DNA from: Streptomyces sp. CB01373
Lineage (GTDB): Bacteria; Actinomycetota; Actinomycetes; Streptomycetales; Streptomycetaceae
Direction: 5' to 3'
Length of the DNA stretch: 64,000 nucleotides
Assembly (NCBI RefSeq): GCF_002803075.1
Contig: NZ_NNBK01000013.1
Span: 173,960-237,959, forward strand
Part shown: in pieces, positions 1-7,760 of the stretch
Numbering within the stretch: the stretch's first letter is position 1
Layout of the letters: every line of letters begins with the position of its first letter
Notes under the pieces: model-generated
Seen by the model: only the letters and a program-made list of their open reading frames with translations
What the model was told of the DNA's origin: nothing
Database searches by the model: none
Position numbers and translations under genes: made by a program

Positions 1-181
1 GCTTGCCCCAGAACTTGGTGGCCCTGAGGTACTTCTCCTTCTCTGTGCGCACCCAGGCGGTCTGCAGTCCGGCCGTCAGGGCGGCCAGCGAGATCGTCAG
101 GGGAACGAACAGGAAGTGGTAGACGGTCGTGATGCCGAACTGCCAGCGCGCCAGTGTCTCCGGCGCCAACGCCAGGTTCAC
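1..181 (-). CDS. cydA: cytochrome bd ubiquinol oxidase subunit I, N-terminal part (CydA)
   Basis: The first 60 codons of a gene that runs off the left edge. CydA is the haem-carrying subunit of the high-affinity cytochrome bd oxidase in the cytoplasmic membrane. The visible protein has the family N-terminus: a YHFLFVPLTISLAALTAG membrane helix at about residues 21-38, with His22 at the place of the haem b595 ligand of E. coli CydA (His19), and the TKFWGK motif at the edge. The GTG start at 179-181 is preceded by AAGGAG at a good distance. A Rex-type operator lies upstream, which fits redox control of cydAB in streptomycetes. Family identification is firm; the rest of the protein cannot be seen. 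Confidence 0.93.
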   Translation of the reverse strand, partial: MNLALAPETLARWQFGITTVYHFLFVPLTISLAALTAGLQTAWVRTEKEKYLRATKFWGK

Positions 182-264
182 GTCGTCACTCTCCTTACGT
201 CACCGCGGTCACGGCGGCGGTTGATCCCGGTGTGACCTGCACAACAGGCAACAATCGGACTCGC

Positions 265-282
265 TTGTGAACGCGTTCACAT
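265..282. promoter_or_regulatory. Rex operator upstream of cydA
   Basis: TTGTGAACGCGTTCACAT matches the Rex operator consensus TTGTGAA-N4-TTCACAA except for the last base. Extra half-sites (TTCACAAG) follow directly to 289. It lies about 85 bp upstream of the cydA start. In S. coelicolor the NADH/NAD+-sensing repressor Rex is known to control cydABCD, so the function is inferred from sequence plus context. Confidence 0.8.
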
Positions 283-319
283 TCACAAGCAATTATGACC
301 CACTGATTTTCGGACGGGG

Positions 320-354
320 AAGGGGGTCCCCCCCAGAACCCGGGGGACCCCCTT
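320..354 (-). terminator. hairpin downstream of hisC
   Basis: A perfect 13-bp stem (320-332 with 342-354) and a 9-nt loop lie between the hisC stop and the cydA promoter. There is no U tract, as is usual in streptomycetes. It probably ends the hisC transcript. Confidence 0.6.
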
Positions 355-406
355 CTCGCGCGCTCCCGCGTCGCCTTCGGCCGACCGAGGACCGACTCGT
401 CTCCGA

Positions 407-476
407 CCGGATCAGGCCCGGCCCGGATCAGGCGCAACCTGATCAGTCCTGGCCGGATCGGACATGGCCGGATCAG
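407..476. repeat. cluster of CCGGATCA-type short repeats
   Basis: CCGGATCA or close variants occur at about 407, 423, 453 and 468, with an inverted CCTGATCAG at about 438. The last copy overlaps the hisC stop codon. The same octamer is present in the inverted repeat at 3086-3164. No function is assigned. Confidence 0.5.
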
Positions 477-1552
477 ATCTCCTTGCGGAACGCCTCCGCC
501 GTCTTCAGGAAGATGTCGTTCGCCTCGGCCTCCCCGACGGTCACCCGGACGCCCTCACCCGGGAACGGCCGGACCACCACGCCGGCCCGCTCGCAGGCCT
601 CCGCGAAGGGGACCGTCCGCTCCCCCAGCCGCAGCCACACGAAGTTGGCGTGCGTCTCGGGCACCGTCCAGCCCTGTGCGCGCAGCGTGTCGACCACCCG
701 GATGCGCTCGCAGACCAGCGAGCCGACCCGGCCCAGCAGCTCGTCCTCGGCGCGCAGCGAGGCGATCGCCGCCTCCTGCGCGAGCTGGCTGACTCCGAAC
801 GGCACGGCCGTCTTGCGCAGCGCCGCCGCGACCGGCTCGTGGGCGATGGCGAAGCCGACGCGCAGCCCGGCGAGGCCGTACGCCTTCGAGAACGTGCGCA
901 GCACGCAGACGTTCGGCCGGTCGCGGTAGAGCGTCACGCCGTCCGGCACCTCGGCGTCGCGGATGAACTCGCGGTAGGCCTCGTCCAGGACCACCAGTAC
1001 GTCGGAGGGCACGCGGTCGAGGAACCGTTCCAGCTCGGCCCGCCGCACCACCGTGCCGGTCGGGTTGTTCGGGTTGCAGACGAAGATCAGACGCGTGCGT
1101 TCGGTGATCGCGTCCGCCATCGCGTCCAGGTCGTGCACGTCACCGGGCGTCAGCGGGACCTTCACGGAGGTCGCCCCGCTGATCTGTGTGATGATCGGGT
1201 ACGCCTCGAAGGACCGCCAGGCGTACATGACCTCGTCGCCGGGGCCGCTGGTGGCCTGGATCAGCTGCTGGGCGACACCGACGGAACCGGTGCCCGTGGC
1301 CACGTGCGAGGCCGGCACGGCGAAACGCTCGGCCAGCTCGTTGGTCAGGCCCGTGCACGCCATGTCCGGGTAGCGGTTGAAGGCGGCGGCGGCCGTCGTC
1401 ACCGTCTCCATGACCCCCGGCAGCGGCGGGTAGGGGTTCTCGTTCGAGGACAGCTTGTACGCCACCGGACCGCCGGCCGCGGCGGGCTTCCCCGGCTTGT
1501 AGGTGGGGATACCCTCCAGCTCAGCACGCAGCTTCGGGCTTGTCTCGCTCAC
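473..1552 (-). CDS. hisC: histidinol-phosphate aminotransferase-type PLP enzyme
   Basis: A 359-residue class I/II aminotransferase of the HisC family. It should transfer an amino group between glutamate and imidazole-acetol phosphate or an aromatic keto acid in the cytosol. The motifs in order are SSNENP near residue 35, CNPNNPTG at 159-166, DEAY at 190-193, and the PLP-binding SKAYGLAG with Lys223. The GTG start at 1552 is chosen because GAGGAGG lies just upstream; a longer reading adds 14 residues without support. It stands alone before cydA and not in a his operon, so it is probably the second hisC copy of streptomycetes (SCO3944-like). Its true substrate could be phenylpyruvate, as for mycobacterial Pat. 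Confidence 0.88.
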   Translation of the reverse strand: MSETSPKLRAELEGIPTYKPGKPAAAGGPVAYKLSSNENPYPPLPGVMETVTTAAAAFNRYPDMACTGLTNELAERFAVPASHVATGTGSVGVAQQLIQATSGPGDEVMYAWRSFEAYPIITQISGATSVKVPLTPGDVHDLDAMADAITERTRLIFVCNPNNPTGTVVRRAELERFLDRVPSDVLVVLDEAYREFIRDAEVPDGVTLYRDRPNVCVLRTFSKAYGLAGLRVGFAIAHEPVAAALRKTAVPFGVSQLAQEAAIASLRAEDELLGRVGSLVCERIRVVDTLRAQGWTVPETHANFVWLRLGERTVPFAEACERAGVVVRPFPGEGVRVTVGEAEANDIFLKTAEAFRKEI

Positions 1553-1973
1553 CGCAGTCCTCCTCGTGACCACCACCGGCATCCAATACTGCACACCTTA
1601 AGAGGATTGGGCGCCGCTGCGTATGGGTCGGCGACCATCACCTCGCGCGAGGGCCGGCCGCGTCCGTCACACCGACATCGACGGCACGCCCGTACGAAGA
1701 CGTACGAATTGGGGGGCGCGTCACACATATATCTACGCGCCGGTGGCTTGCGCCGTGGCGCGCATCCCCCGTGCAGGTGAGTTGAGACCTCTTCGAGACA
1801 TCGAGGGCTCGACAGGTCCATGCGTGCCGCCGGGTCACGTCCTAACATGAAACTGGGTAACTGACATGGTTTCAAAGGCGCTTGGACCCAAATGGCCATG
1901 CAGAAACGTGCCTGCCAACGGGTGCATATGCGTCCGCACTACCCCACCGCAAGAGCCCTACTATCGGCTCGCC
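1553..1973. other. divergent intergenic region, hisC / LacI regulator
   Basis: 421 bp without a credible gene. It holds the hisC Shine-Dalgarno at its left end. A direct repeat CGTACGAAGACGTACG lies near 1691, and a loose dyad TGAAAC-N15-GTTTCA is at 1848-1874. The dyad resembles LacI-family half-sites and could be an autoregulatory operator of the downstream gene; this is a guess. No clear -35/-10 pair could be fixed. Confidence 0.4.
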
Positions 1974-3086
1974 ATGACAGCAGCAGGGAAGCACCAGGTG
2001 AGCCGCGCGGAAACCTCACGCCGAGGAAGCCGGCCGGGCCGGGCGGGCATCAGAGACGTGGCCGCCGCCGCCGGAGTCTCCATCACGACCGTCTCCGACG
2101 CCCTCAACGGCAAGGGACGGCTCCCCGACGCCACCCGGCGCCATGTCCGCGAGGTCGCCGACCGGCTGGGGTACCGCCCCTCGGCCGCGGCCCGCACGCT
2201 CCGTACCGGCAAGTCCGGCCTCATCGGCCTGACCGTGACCACGTACGGGGATGAACCTTTCACCTTCACCGAGTTCGCGTACTTCGCCGAGATGGCCCGC
2301 GCCGCCACCTCGGCCGCGCTCGCCCGCGGCTACGCCCTCGTCATCCTGCCCGCGACCTCGCGCCACGACGTGTGGTCGAACGTCGCCCTGGACGGCACGG
2401 TCGTCATCGACCCTTCCGACCAGGACCCCGTCGTCAGCGAACTGGTGCGGCAGGGCTTACCGGTGGTCAGCGACGGCCGCCCGGCCGGGGCGCTCCCGGT
2501 CACCGCCTGGGTCGACAACGACCACGAAGCCGCCGTCCTGGGCATCCTCGACCACCTCGCCGAGGCCGGCGCCCGCCGCATCGGCCTGCTCACCGGCACC
2601 ACGACGGACACCTACACCCACCTGTCGACGACCGCCTACCTCCAGTGGTGCAAGCGCGTCGGCCAGGACCCGGTGTACGAGGCCTACCCCGCCCACGACC
2701 CGTGCGCGGGCGCCGTCGCCGCCGACCGGCTGCTGGCCCGCCCCGACCGGCCCGACGCCGTCTACGGGCTGTTCGACCCCAACGGCACCGACCTGCTCGC
2801 CGCCGCCCGCCGCTACGGCCTGCGCGTCCCCGACGACCTGCTGCTGGTGTGCTGCAGCGAGTCCACGGTGTACGCCAGCACCGAGCCGCCCATCACCACG
2901 CTCTCCCTGAAGCCGCGCCGGATCGGCACGGCGGTCGTCCAGCTCCTCATCGACGCCATCGAAGGGGTCGAGTCGGACCAGCCGGTCGAGCAGGTCATAC
3001 CGACCGAGCTGATCGTGCGCACCTCGTCGCAGCGCCGCACCCAGCGCAGGACGGTCAGCCCGCCCCGCGCGTCGGAGGACCGCTAG
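1974..3086 (+). CDS. rstP: LacI-family transcriptional regulator (RstP-like)
   Basis: A 370-residue regulator. A LacI helix-turn-helix (IRDVAAAAGVSITTVSDAL) lies at about 26-44, followed by the hinge sequence GYRPSAAARTLRTG and a periplasmic-binding-protein-like effector domain to the C-terminus. The start at ATG 1974 keeps the HTH near the N-terminus; an upstream reading from 1866 has no family support. By position next to hisC and cydA it matches S. coelicolor rstP (SCO3943), so the symbol rests on remembered synteny. Codon 162 (2457-2459) is TTA, so translation should depend on the bldA leucyl-tRNA. The effector and targets are unknown. Confidence 0.85.
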   Translation: MTAAGKHQVSRAETSRRGSRPGRAGIRDVAAAAGVSITTVSDALNGKGRLPDATRRHVREVADRLGYRPSAAARTLRTGKSGLIGLTVTTYGDEPFTFTEFAYFAEMARAATSAALARGYALVILPATSRHDVWSNVALDGTVVIDPSDQDPVVSELVRQGLPVVSDGRPAGALPVTAWVDNDHEAAVLGILDHLAEAGARRIGLLTGTTTDTYTHLSTTAYLQWCKRVGQDPVYEAYPAHDPCAGAVAADRLLARPDRPDAVYGLFDPNGTDLLAAARRYGLRVPDDLLLVCCSESTVYASTEPPITTLSLKPRRIGTAVVQLLIDAIEGVESDQPVEQVIPTELIVRTSSQRRTQRRTVSPPRASEDR

Positions 3087-3164
3087 GGCCTCTCGTTTGG
3101 ATCATGCCGGGCTCGCGGGCCCTGGCACCGCTCCCTGATCCGGCCTGATCCAAACGAAAGACCC
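3086..3164. repeat. inverted repeat downstream of the LacI regulator
   Basis: Arms of about 25 bp (3086-3110 and about 3140-3164) share TCGTTTGGATCA with few mismatches. The element starts at the last base of the upstream stop codon. The right arm, read on the other strand, contains CCGGATCAGG, the octamer family of 407-476. It may act as a terminator, or be a small interspersed repeat. The rest of the 3087-3419 gap shows only the ribosome-binding site of the next gene. Confidence 0.6.
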
Positions 3165-3419
3165 TGGGGCACGATGGCCGCCGTGCCGCGCAGGACACGA
3201 GTGACCCCGCGGGCGCCCGGGACTCGGGTGGCCGCGGGACCGCCGAAGACTGCCCAATCGGGGCGAAAGCCACGGTGAACCGGAGTCCAGTCCCGATTCA
3301 CCACCCCTGGGTCATCACATGGCGCGATCCGCGTTCCTATGATGGGCCCACGACACCGCGGGCCGCTGCGACCAGGCAGTCCGAAGCGGTGCACAGGCGG
3401 CGCGATGGTGGAGGGGTCG

Positions 3420-4517
3420 ATGACTCAGGGGGCCGGTCAGGGACCCGAGGTGGAGCGGACGGCTACGCTGCGCGACTTCCGGGTCCCCGCGTACGTGAAC
3501 GAGGCCGGCCCGTACGCCCGCGGCACGCATCCCGCCGAGACGGCCCGGCCGGCCGACAAGGCCACCGCGGCGCCCAAGGAGGGCTACTCGGCCGCGTACA
3601 CGCCCACCGAGCGCGACCTGCCGGTCATCAAGCGCGGTGACACGCTTCAGGCGGCGGTCGACCCGGCCTCCGCTCCGACCCGGCAGTCCGCCGCCGCCCC
3701 GGGCCCCCTCTACGTCGTCGGTGACGTGCACGGCTACCTCGACCAGCTCGTCGCCGCGCTCCAGGCCAAGGGACTCGTCGACTCCGCCGGCCAGTGGTGC
3801 GCGGGCACCGCGCGGCTGTGGTTCCTCGGCGACTTCACCGACCGCGGCCCGGACGGCATCGGCGTCATCGACCTCGTGATGCGGCTGTCCGCCGAGGCGG
3901 CCGCGGCCGGCGGCTACTGCAAGGCCCTCATGGGCAACCACGAGCTGCTGCTGCTCGGCGCCAAGCGGTTCGGCGACACCCCCGTCAACTCCGGCGCGGG
4001 CACCGCGACCTTCCAGGCGGCCTGGCTGCTCAACGGCGGCCAGAAGTCCGACATGGACCGCCTCCAGGACCACCACCTGCAGTGGATGGCGCGTCTCGAC
4101 GCCGTCGAGGCGGTCGACGGCTACCTGCTCGTGCACTCGGACACCACCTCCTACCTCGAGTACGGCGCCTCGATCGAAGAGGTCAACGACACCGTCCGCG
4201 AGACGCTCACCCGCAACGACGTGAACGAAGTCTGGGAGCTGTTCCGCAAGTTCACCAAGCGCTTCTCCTTCCGCGACGAGGGCGGCTCCGACGCCGTACG
4301 CTCCCTGCTCGATACGTACGGCGGCACCCGCATCGTTCACGGCCACAGCCCCATTCCCTATCTGCTGGGCGAAGTCGGCACCGAGGAGGGCGAGGAGTCC
4401 GCGGGTCCGGTCGTGGAGGGACCGCACGTCTACGCCGACGGACTCGCCATCGCGATGGACGGTGGCGTGACCATGGCCGGGAAACTGCTGGTCGAGCAAC
4501 TGCCCCTCGGCATCTGA
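3420..4517 (+). CDS. calcineurin-like metallophosphoesterase
   Basis: A 365-residue cytosolic protein of the metallophosphoesterase family. The dinuclear-metal motifs are all present: GDVHG (101-105), GDFTDRG (137-143), GNHE (172-175), VHSD near 239 and VHGHSP (306-311). This set is complete, so a phosphatase or phosphodiesterase activity is expected; the spacing resembles Ser/Thr phosphatase-like and Ap4A hydrolase-like enzymes. The first 95 residues are a disordered Pro/Ala-rich leader. ATG 3420 follows GGTGGAGGGG; an in-frame ATG at 3339 has no ribosome-binding site. The natural substrate is unknown. Confidence 0.82.
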   Translation: MTQGAGQGPEVERTATLRDFRVPAYVNEAGPYARGTHPAETARPADKATAAPKEGYSAAYTPTERDLPVIKRGDTLQAAVDPASAPTRQSAAAPGPLYVVGDVHGYLDQLVAALQAKGLVDSAGQWCAGTARLWFLGDFTDRGPDGIGVIDLVMRLSAEAAAAGGYCKALMGNHELLLLGAKRFGDTPVNSGAGTATFQAAWLLNGGQKSDMDRLQDHHLQWMARLDAVEAVDGYLLVHSDTTSYLEYGASIEEVNDTVRETLTRNDVNEVWELFRKFTKRFSFRDEGGSDAVRSLLDTYGGTRIVHGHSPIPYLLGEVGTEEGEESAGPVVEGPHVYADGLAIAMDGGVTMAGKLLVEQLPLGI

Positions 4518-4699
4518 CCGTTCACCGGGCAGCCCGCCCCGCGGAGACGACCGCGCAGGTCGCCACCCAATTTGTGGAAACCCCCTGTCACCGCGCGCCG
4601 TCACGGCTCTACCATCGGCTTATCCGTAGCAGGCTCCCCTCCGTTTCTGCCCGACGGCTCGCCGCCATGCGAGCCCCAAGCCCTACGGAGCATCGGGGG

Positions 4700-5560
4700 A
4701 TGCACATGAACAGCGTTCCGCAGCACCTGCTGAGCGAGGACCGCCAGGAATACGAGCGGATCCTCGATGAGGCGCTGCGCTCCGCCCCACACCACCCGGA
4801 ACCGGCCGCTGCCGGGCAGCGGCTCAACTCGGAACAACTGCGCACCATGGCGCTGAGCGCCACCGCAGTCATAACGGCGGCCGCGGCGACCGAGTACCAC
4901 CACTACGTCAAGCTCCGGGAGGAACTGCGGCGGCCGGCGCCGGCCGTCCCGTCCTCCCTCACCGGGGCCGGCTCGGCGGAGCCGGGCGGGCCGGTCCGAC
5001 TGGCCGCCACCATGGGCGAGACCGCCGAGACCCACGGCGCGGGCGCGGGCGCCGTCGTCGCGGTGCTCGCCCCCGTCCTCGCCGGCACCGCAGCGGCCCT
5101 CTTCCTCCTCCTCGGTTACCTCCTGAGGATGCTGGACCCTGACCAGGCGTTCGCCCAGTCCATGATCACGGTGGGCTGGGTGTTCGGCGCCCTGACCGCG
5201 GCCGCGATCCTCGCCGCCGCGGCCGGGCTGCTGCTCACCGCGCTGCGCAACCGCCCCTCGCTCGACAGCGGCGCCTACGCCGAACTGGGCGAGGAGGTGG
5301 CCCAGGCGAGGGAGGCCTGGCAGGAGGCCCTGCTCGAACGGGGCATCCTGCCGTTCCTGCGCGAGGCGCTCGCCGACCCCCGCTCCCCCTCGCCGGGGTA
5401 TGCGGGACCGGCGGCACCGACCGGCCGCATGCCGCAACTCGGTTACGACCGGCCAGGTTTCAGCAGCCCGGACGACGGAGCCCCGACCCGCCGCCCGCGC
5501 TTCTCCAGCCCCGACTTCAGCAGCCCGGACTTCGGAGGCCCGGAACACCAGCCGGAGTAA
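4700..5560 (+). CDS. two-helix integral membrane protein, function unknown
   Basis: 286 residues with no enzyme motif that I recognise. An N-terminal cytosolic part has a charged helix with LSEDRQEYERILDEAL at 11-26. It is followed by two hydrophobic segments (about 118-144 and 154-182), an amphipathic region, and a Pro/Ser-rich tail with the direct repeat FSSPDFSSPDF near the C-terminus. The start at ATG 4700 follows a purine-rich GGAG...GGGGG stretch; ATG 4706 is an alternative. The gene converges on thiC. Confidence 0.7.
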   Translation: MHMNSVPQHLLSEDRQEYERILDEALRSAPHHPEPAAAGQRLNSEQLRTMALSATAVITAAAATEYHHYVKLREELRRPAPAVPSSLTGAGSAEPGGPVRLAATMGETAETHGAGAGAVVAVLAPVLAGTAAALFLLLGYLLRMLDPDQAFAQSMITVGWVFGALTAAAILAAAAGLLLTALRNRPSLDSGAYAELGEEVAQAREAWQEALLERGILPFLREALADPRSPSPGYAGPAAPTGRMPQLGYDRPGFSSPDDGAPTRRPRFSSPDFSSPDFGGPEHQPE

Positions 5561-5588
5561 CCGCCACCGGAGTCTCTCCCCGAGGCGA

Positions 5589-5636
5589 CGCTCTCGTCCT
5601 CGCCCCCACCGGCGGCGGGGGCACGTCCCGAGAGCG
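5589..5636. terminator. hairpin between convergent membrane-protein gene and thiC
   Basis: CGCTCTCG at 5589-5596 pairs with CGAGAGCG at 5629-5636, with a second GC-rich stem inside. It lies between two convergent genes, so it may stop both transcripts. Confidence 0.45.
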
Positions 5637-5686
5637 ACCGGAGCGGTGCCCTTGCCCACTCGCGGAGAGCACCGCCCCGCCTTGCG

Positions 5687-7519
5687 TCAGTCGGCGATCG
5701 GCAGGTACACCCGGTTCCCCGCCTCCGCGAACTCCTTCGACTTCTGCAGCATGCCCTCGGCGATCTCCTCCGCCGTGGCACCCTCGGCCGCCGCACCGCC
5801 GAACCGCTCTGTGATGCTTTGGCTGATCTTCATCGAGCAGAACTTCGGGCCGCACATCGAGCAGAAGTGGGCCGTCTTGGCGGGTTCCGCCGGGAGGGTC
5901 TCGTCATGGAACTCCCGCGCCGTGTCCGGGTCGAGGGCGAGATTGAACTGGTCCTCCCACCGGAACTCGAAGCGGGCGTCGGACAGCGCGTCGTCCCACT
6001 CCTGGGCGCCCGGGTGCCCCTTGGCGAGGTCGGCCGCATGGGCGGCGATCTTGTAGGTGATGACGCCGGTCTTGACGTCGTCGCGGTTGGGCAGGCCCAG
6101 GTGCTCCTTGGGCGTGACGTAGCAGAGCATCGCCGTGCCCCACCAGGCGATCATCGCCGCGCCGATGCCGGAGGTGATGTGGTCGTACGCCGGTGCGACG
6201 TCCGTCGTCAGCGGGCCGAGCGTATAGAACGGAGCCTCATCGCAGATCTCCTGCTGAAGGTCGATGTTCTCCTTGATCTTGTGCATCGGGACGTGTCCCG
6301 GGCCCTCGATCATGGTCTGTACGTTCAAACGCCTGGCGATCCGGCCGAGTTCCCCGAGCGTGCGCAGTTCCGCGAACTGGGCCTCGTCGTTGGCGTCCGC
6401 GATCGAGCCGGGTCGGAGCCCGTCGCCCAACGAGTAGGTGACGTCGTAGGCGGCGAGGATCTCGCAGAGCTCCTCGAAGTTCTCGTAGAGGAAGGACTCC
6501 TTGTGGTGCGCCAGGCACCAGGCGGCCATGATCGAGCCGCCGCGCGAGACGATGCCGGTCTTGCGGTTCGCGGTGAGCGGCACATGGGCGAGGCGCACCC
6601 CGGCGTGGACGGTCATGTAGTCCACGCCCTGCTCGGCCTGCTCGACGACGGTGTCCTTGTAGATCTCCCAGGTCAGTTCCTCGGCCCTGCCGTCCACCTT
6701 CTCCAGGGCCTGGTAGAGCGGGACCGTGCCGATGGGGACGGGGGAGTTGCGCAGCACCCACTCCCGGGTGGTGTGGATGTTGCGGCCGGTGGAGAGGTCC
6801 ATGACCGTGTCGGCGCCCCAGCGGGTCGCCCACGTCATCTTCTCCACCTCCTCCTCGATGGAGGAGGTCACCGCGGAGTTGCCGATGTTGGCGTTGACCT
6901 TCACCAGGAACCGCTTGCCGATGATCATCGGCTCGATCTCCGGGTGGTTGACGTTGGCCGGCAGCACCGCACGGCCTGCCGCGATCTCCTCGCGGACGGT
7001 CTCGGGAGCGACGTTCTCCCGGATGGCCACGAACTCCATCTCCGGAGTGATCTCCCCGCGCCGCGCGTACCCGAGCTGTGTCACGGCTCGGCCGTCACGG
7101 CCGCGGCGGGGCTGGCGCGGCCGTCCGGGGAACACCGCGTCGAGGTTGCGCAGACCGCCGCGCGGCGAGGTGTGCTTGATTCCGTCGTCCTCGGGGCGGA
7201 CCGGACGGCCCGCGTAATCCTCGGTGTCGCCGCGGGCCACGATCCAGTTCTCCCGCAACGGCGGCAGGCCCCTGCGGACATCGGTGCCGACGAGCGGATC
7301 GGTGTACGGGCCGGAGGTGTCGTACAGCGTGACCGACTGCCCGTTGGTGAGGTGCACCTGACGGACCGGCACCCGCAGATCGGGCCGTGAGCCCTCCACG
7401 TAGCCCTTGTGCCAGCCGATGGACTTCCCGGCCTCCTCGCCGGAAGCGGCGGAAGCGATCTGCTCCGCGCCGCCGGGGATCTGCTTGGAGGCAGGCGTGC
7501 GTACGTCCTTGTTGGTCAT
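5687..7519 (-). CDS. thiC: phosphomethylpyrimidine synthase ThiC
   Basis: A 610-residue radical SAM enzyme that turns aminoimidazole ribotide into hydroxymethylpyrimidine phosphate in thiamine synthesis. The C-terminal cluster motif CSMCGPKFC (553-561, CX2CX4C) binds the 4Fe-4S cluster. Family blocks such as EGPGHVPMHKIKENIDLQ and GLRPGSIADANDEAQ are intact, and the length is normal for the family. ATG 7519 is preceded by AGGGAG, which is also the 3' end of a TPP riboswitch, so thiamine pyrophosphate should repress translation. It is transcribed alone. Confidence 0.97.
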   Translation of the reverse strand: MTNKDVRTPASKQIPGGAEQIASAASGEEAGKSIGWHKGYVEGSRPDLRVPVRQVHLTNGQSVTLYDTSGPYTDPLVGTDVRRGLPPLRENWIVARGDTEDYAGRPVRPEDDGIKHTSPRGGLRNLDAVFPGRPRQPRRGRDGRAVTQLGYARRGEITPEMEFVAIRENVAPETVREEIAAGRAVLPANVNHPEIEPMIIGKRFLVKVNANIGNSAVTSSIEEEVEKMTWATRWGADTVMDLSTGRNIHTTREWVLRNSPVPIGTVPLYQALEKVDGRAEELTWEIYKDTVVEQAEQGVDYMTVHAGVRLAHVPLTANRKTGIVSRGGSIMAAWCLAHHKESFLYENFEELCEILAAYDVTYSLGDGLRPGSIADANDEAQFAELRTLGELGRIARRLNVQTMIEGPGHVPMHKIKENIDLQQEICDEAPFYTLGPLTTDVAPAYDHITSGIGAAMIAWWGTAMLCYVTPKEHLGLPNRDDVKTGVITYKIAAHAADLAKGHPGAQEWDDALSDARFEFRWEDQFNLALDPDTAREFHDETLPAEPAKTAHFCSMCGPKFCSMKISQSITERFGGAAAEGATAEEIAEGMLQKSKEFAEAGNRVYLPIAD

Positions 7520-7527
7520 GAGACCTA

Positions 7528-7680
7528 CTCCCTACGCCGGCATTACCCGGTAACAGGTTCGGCGGTCGACGCAGCGGTGTCCGTCTGTCGGCGTCTCGTG
7601 TGAAACATCGCACGTTCCACGTGAAACATCGCGAAGACGGAGGTCAGCGCCCTCTCAGCCCGGTGCTCCGAGCTCCCGCG
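7528..7680 (-). promoter_or_regulatory. TPP riboswitch (THI box) of thiC, with enlarged P3
   Basis: Read on the minus strand. The 5' half has CGCGGGAGCTCGG...GGGCTGAGAGG, with the conserved CTGAGA at 7653-7658. The 3' half has ACCTGTTACCGGGTAATGC followed by CGGCGTAGGGAG, which ends at 7528. The conserved thiamine-pyrophosphate contacts of both halves are therefore present. About 90 nt separate CTGAGA from ACCTG, far more than a minimal P3; this insert holds a parS-like site and two copies of GCGATGTTTCAC. The terminal AGGGAG is the ribosome-binding site of thiC, which points to translational control. Confidence 0.88.
7614..7627. other. parS-like ParB-binding site inside the thiC riboswitch
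   Basis: GTTCCACGTGAAAC differs from the parS consensus GTTTCACGTGAAAC by one base. It lies in the P3 insert of the thiC leader. Confidence 0.65.
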
Positions 7681-7760
7681 TGTGCAAAGGTGCCACCACG
7701 CTAGCGTCCATTGTGGCGCGGTGAACAGTGGGCCTGTCCCGTTCTTGCGATGATCGGGCG

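Noticed and set aside
7600..7611. Second parS-like site in the thiC leader (GTGAAACATCGC)
   Set aside because: Only the right half of parS is present; the left half does not match, so it is recorded as a repeat of a half-site only.
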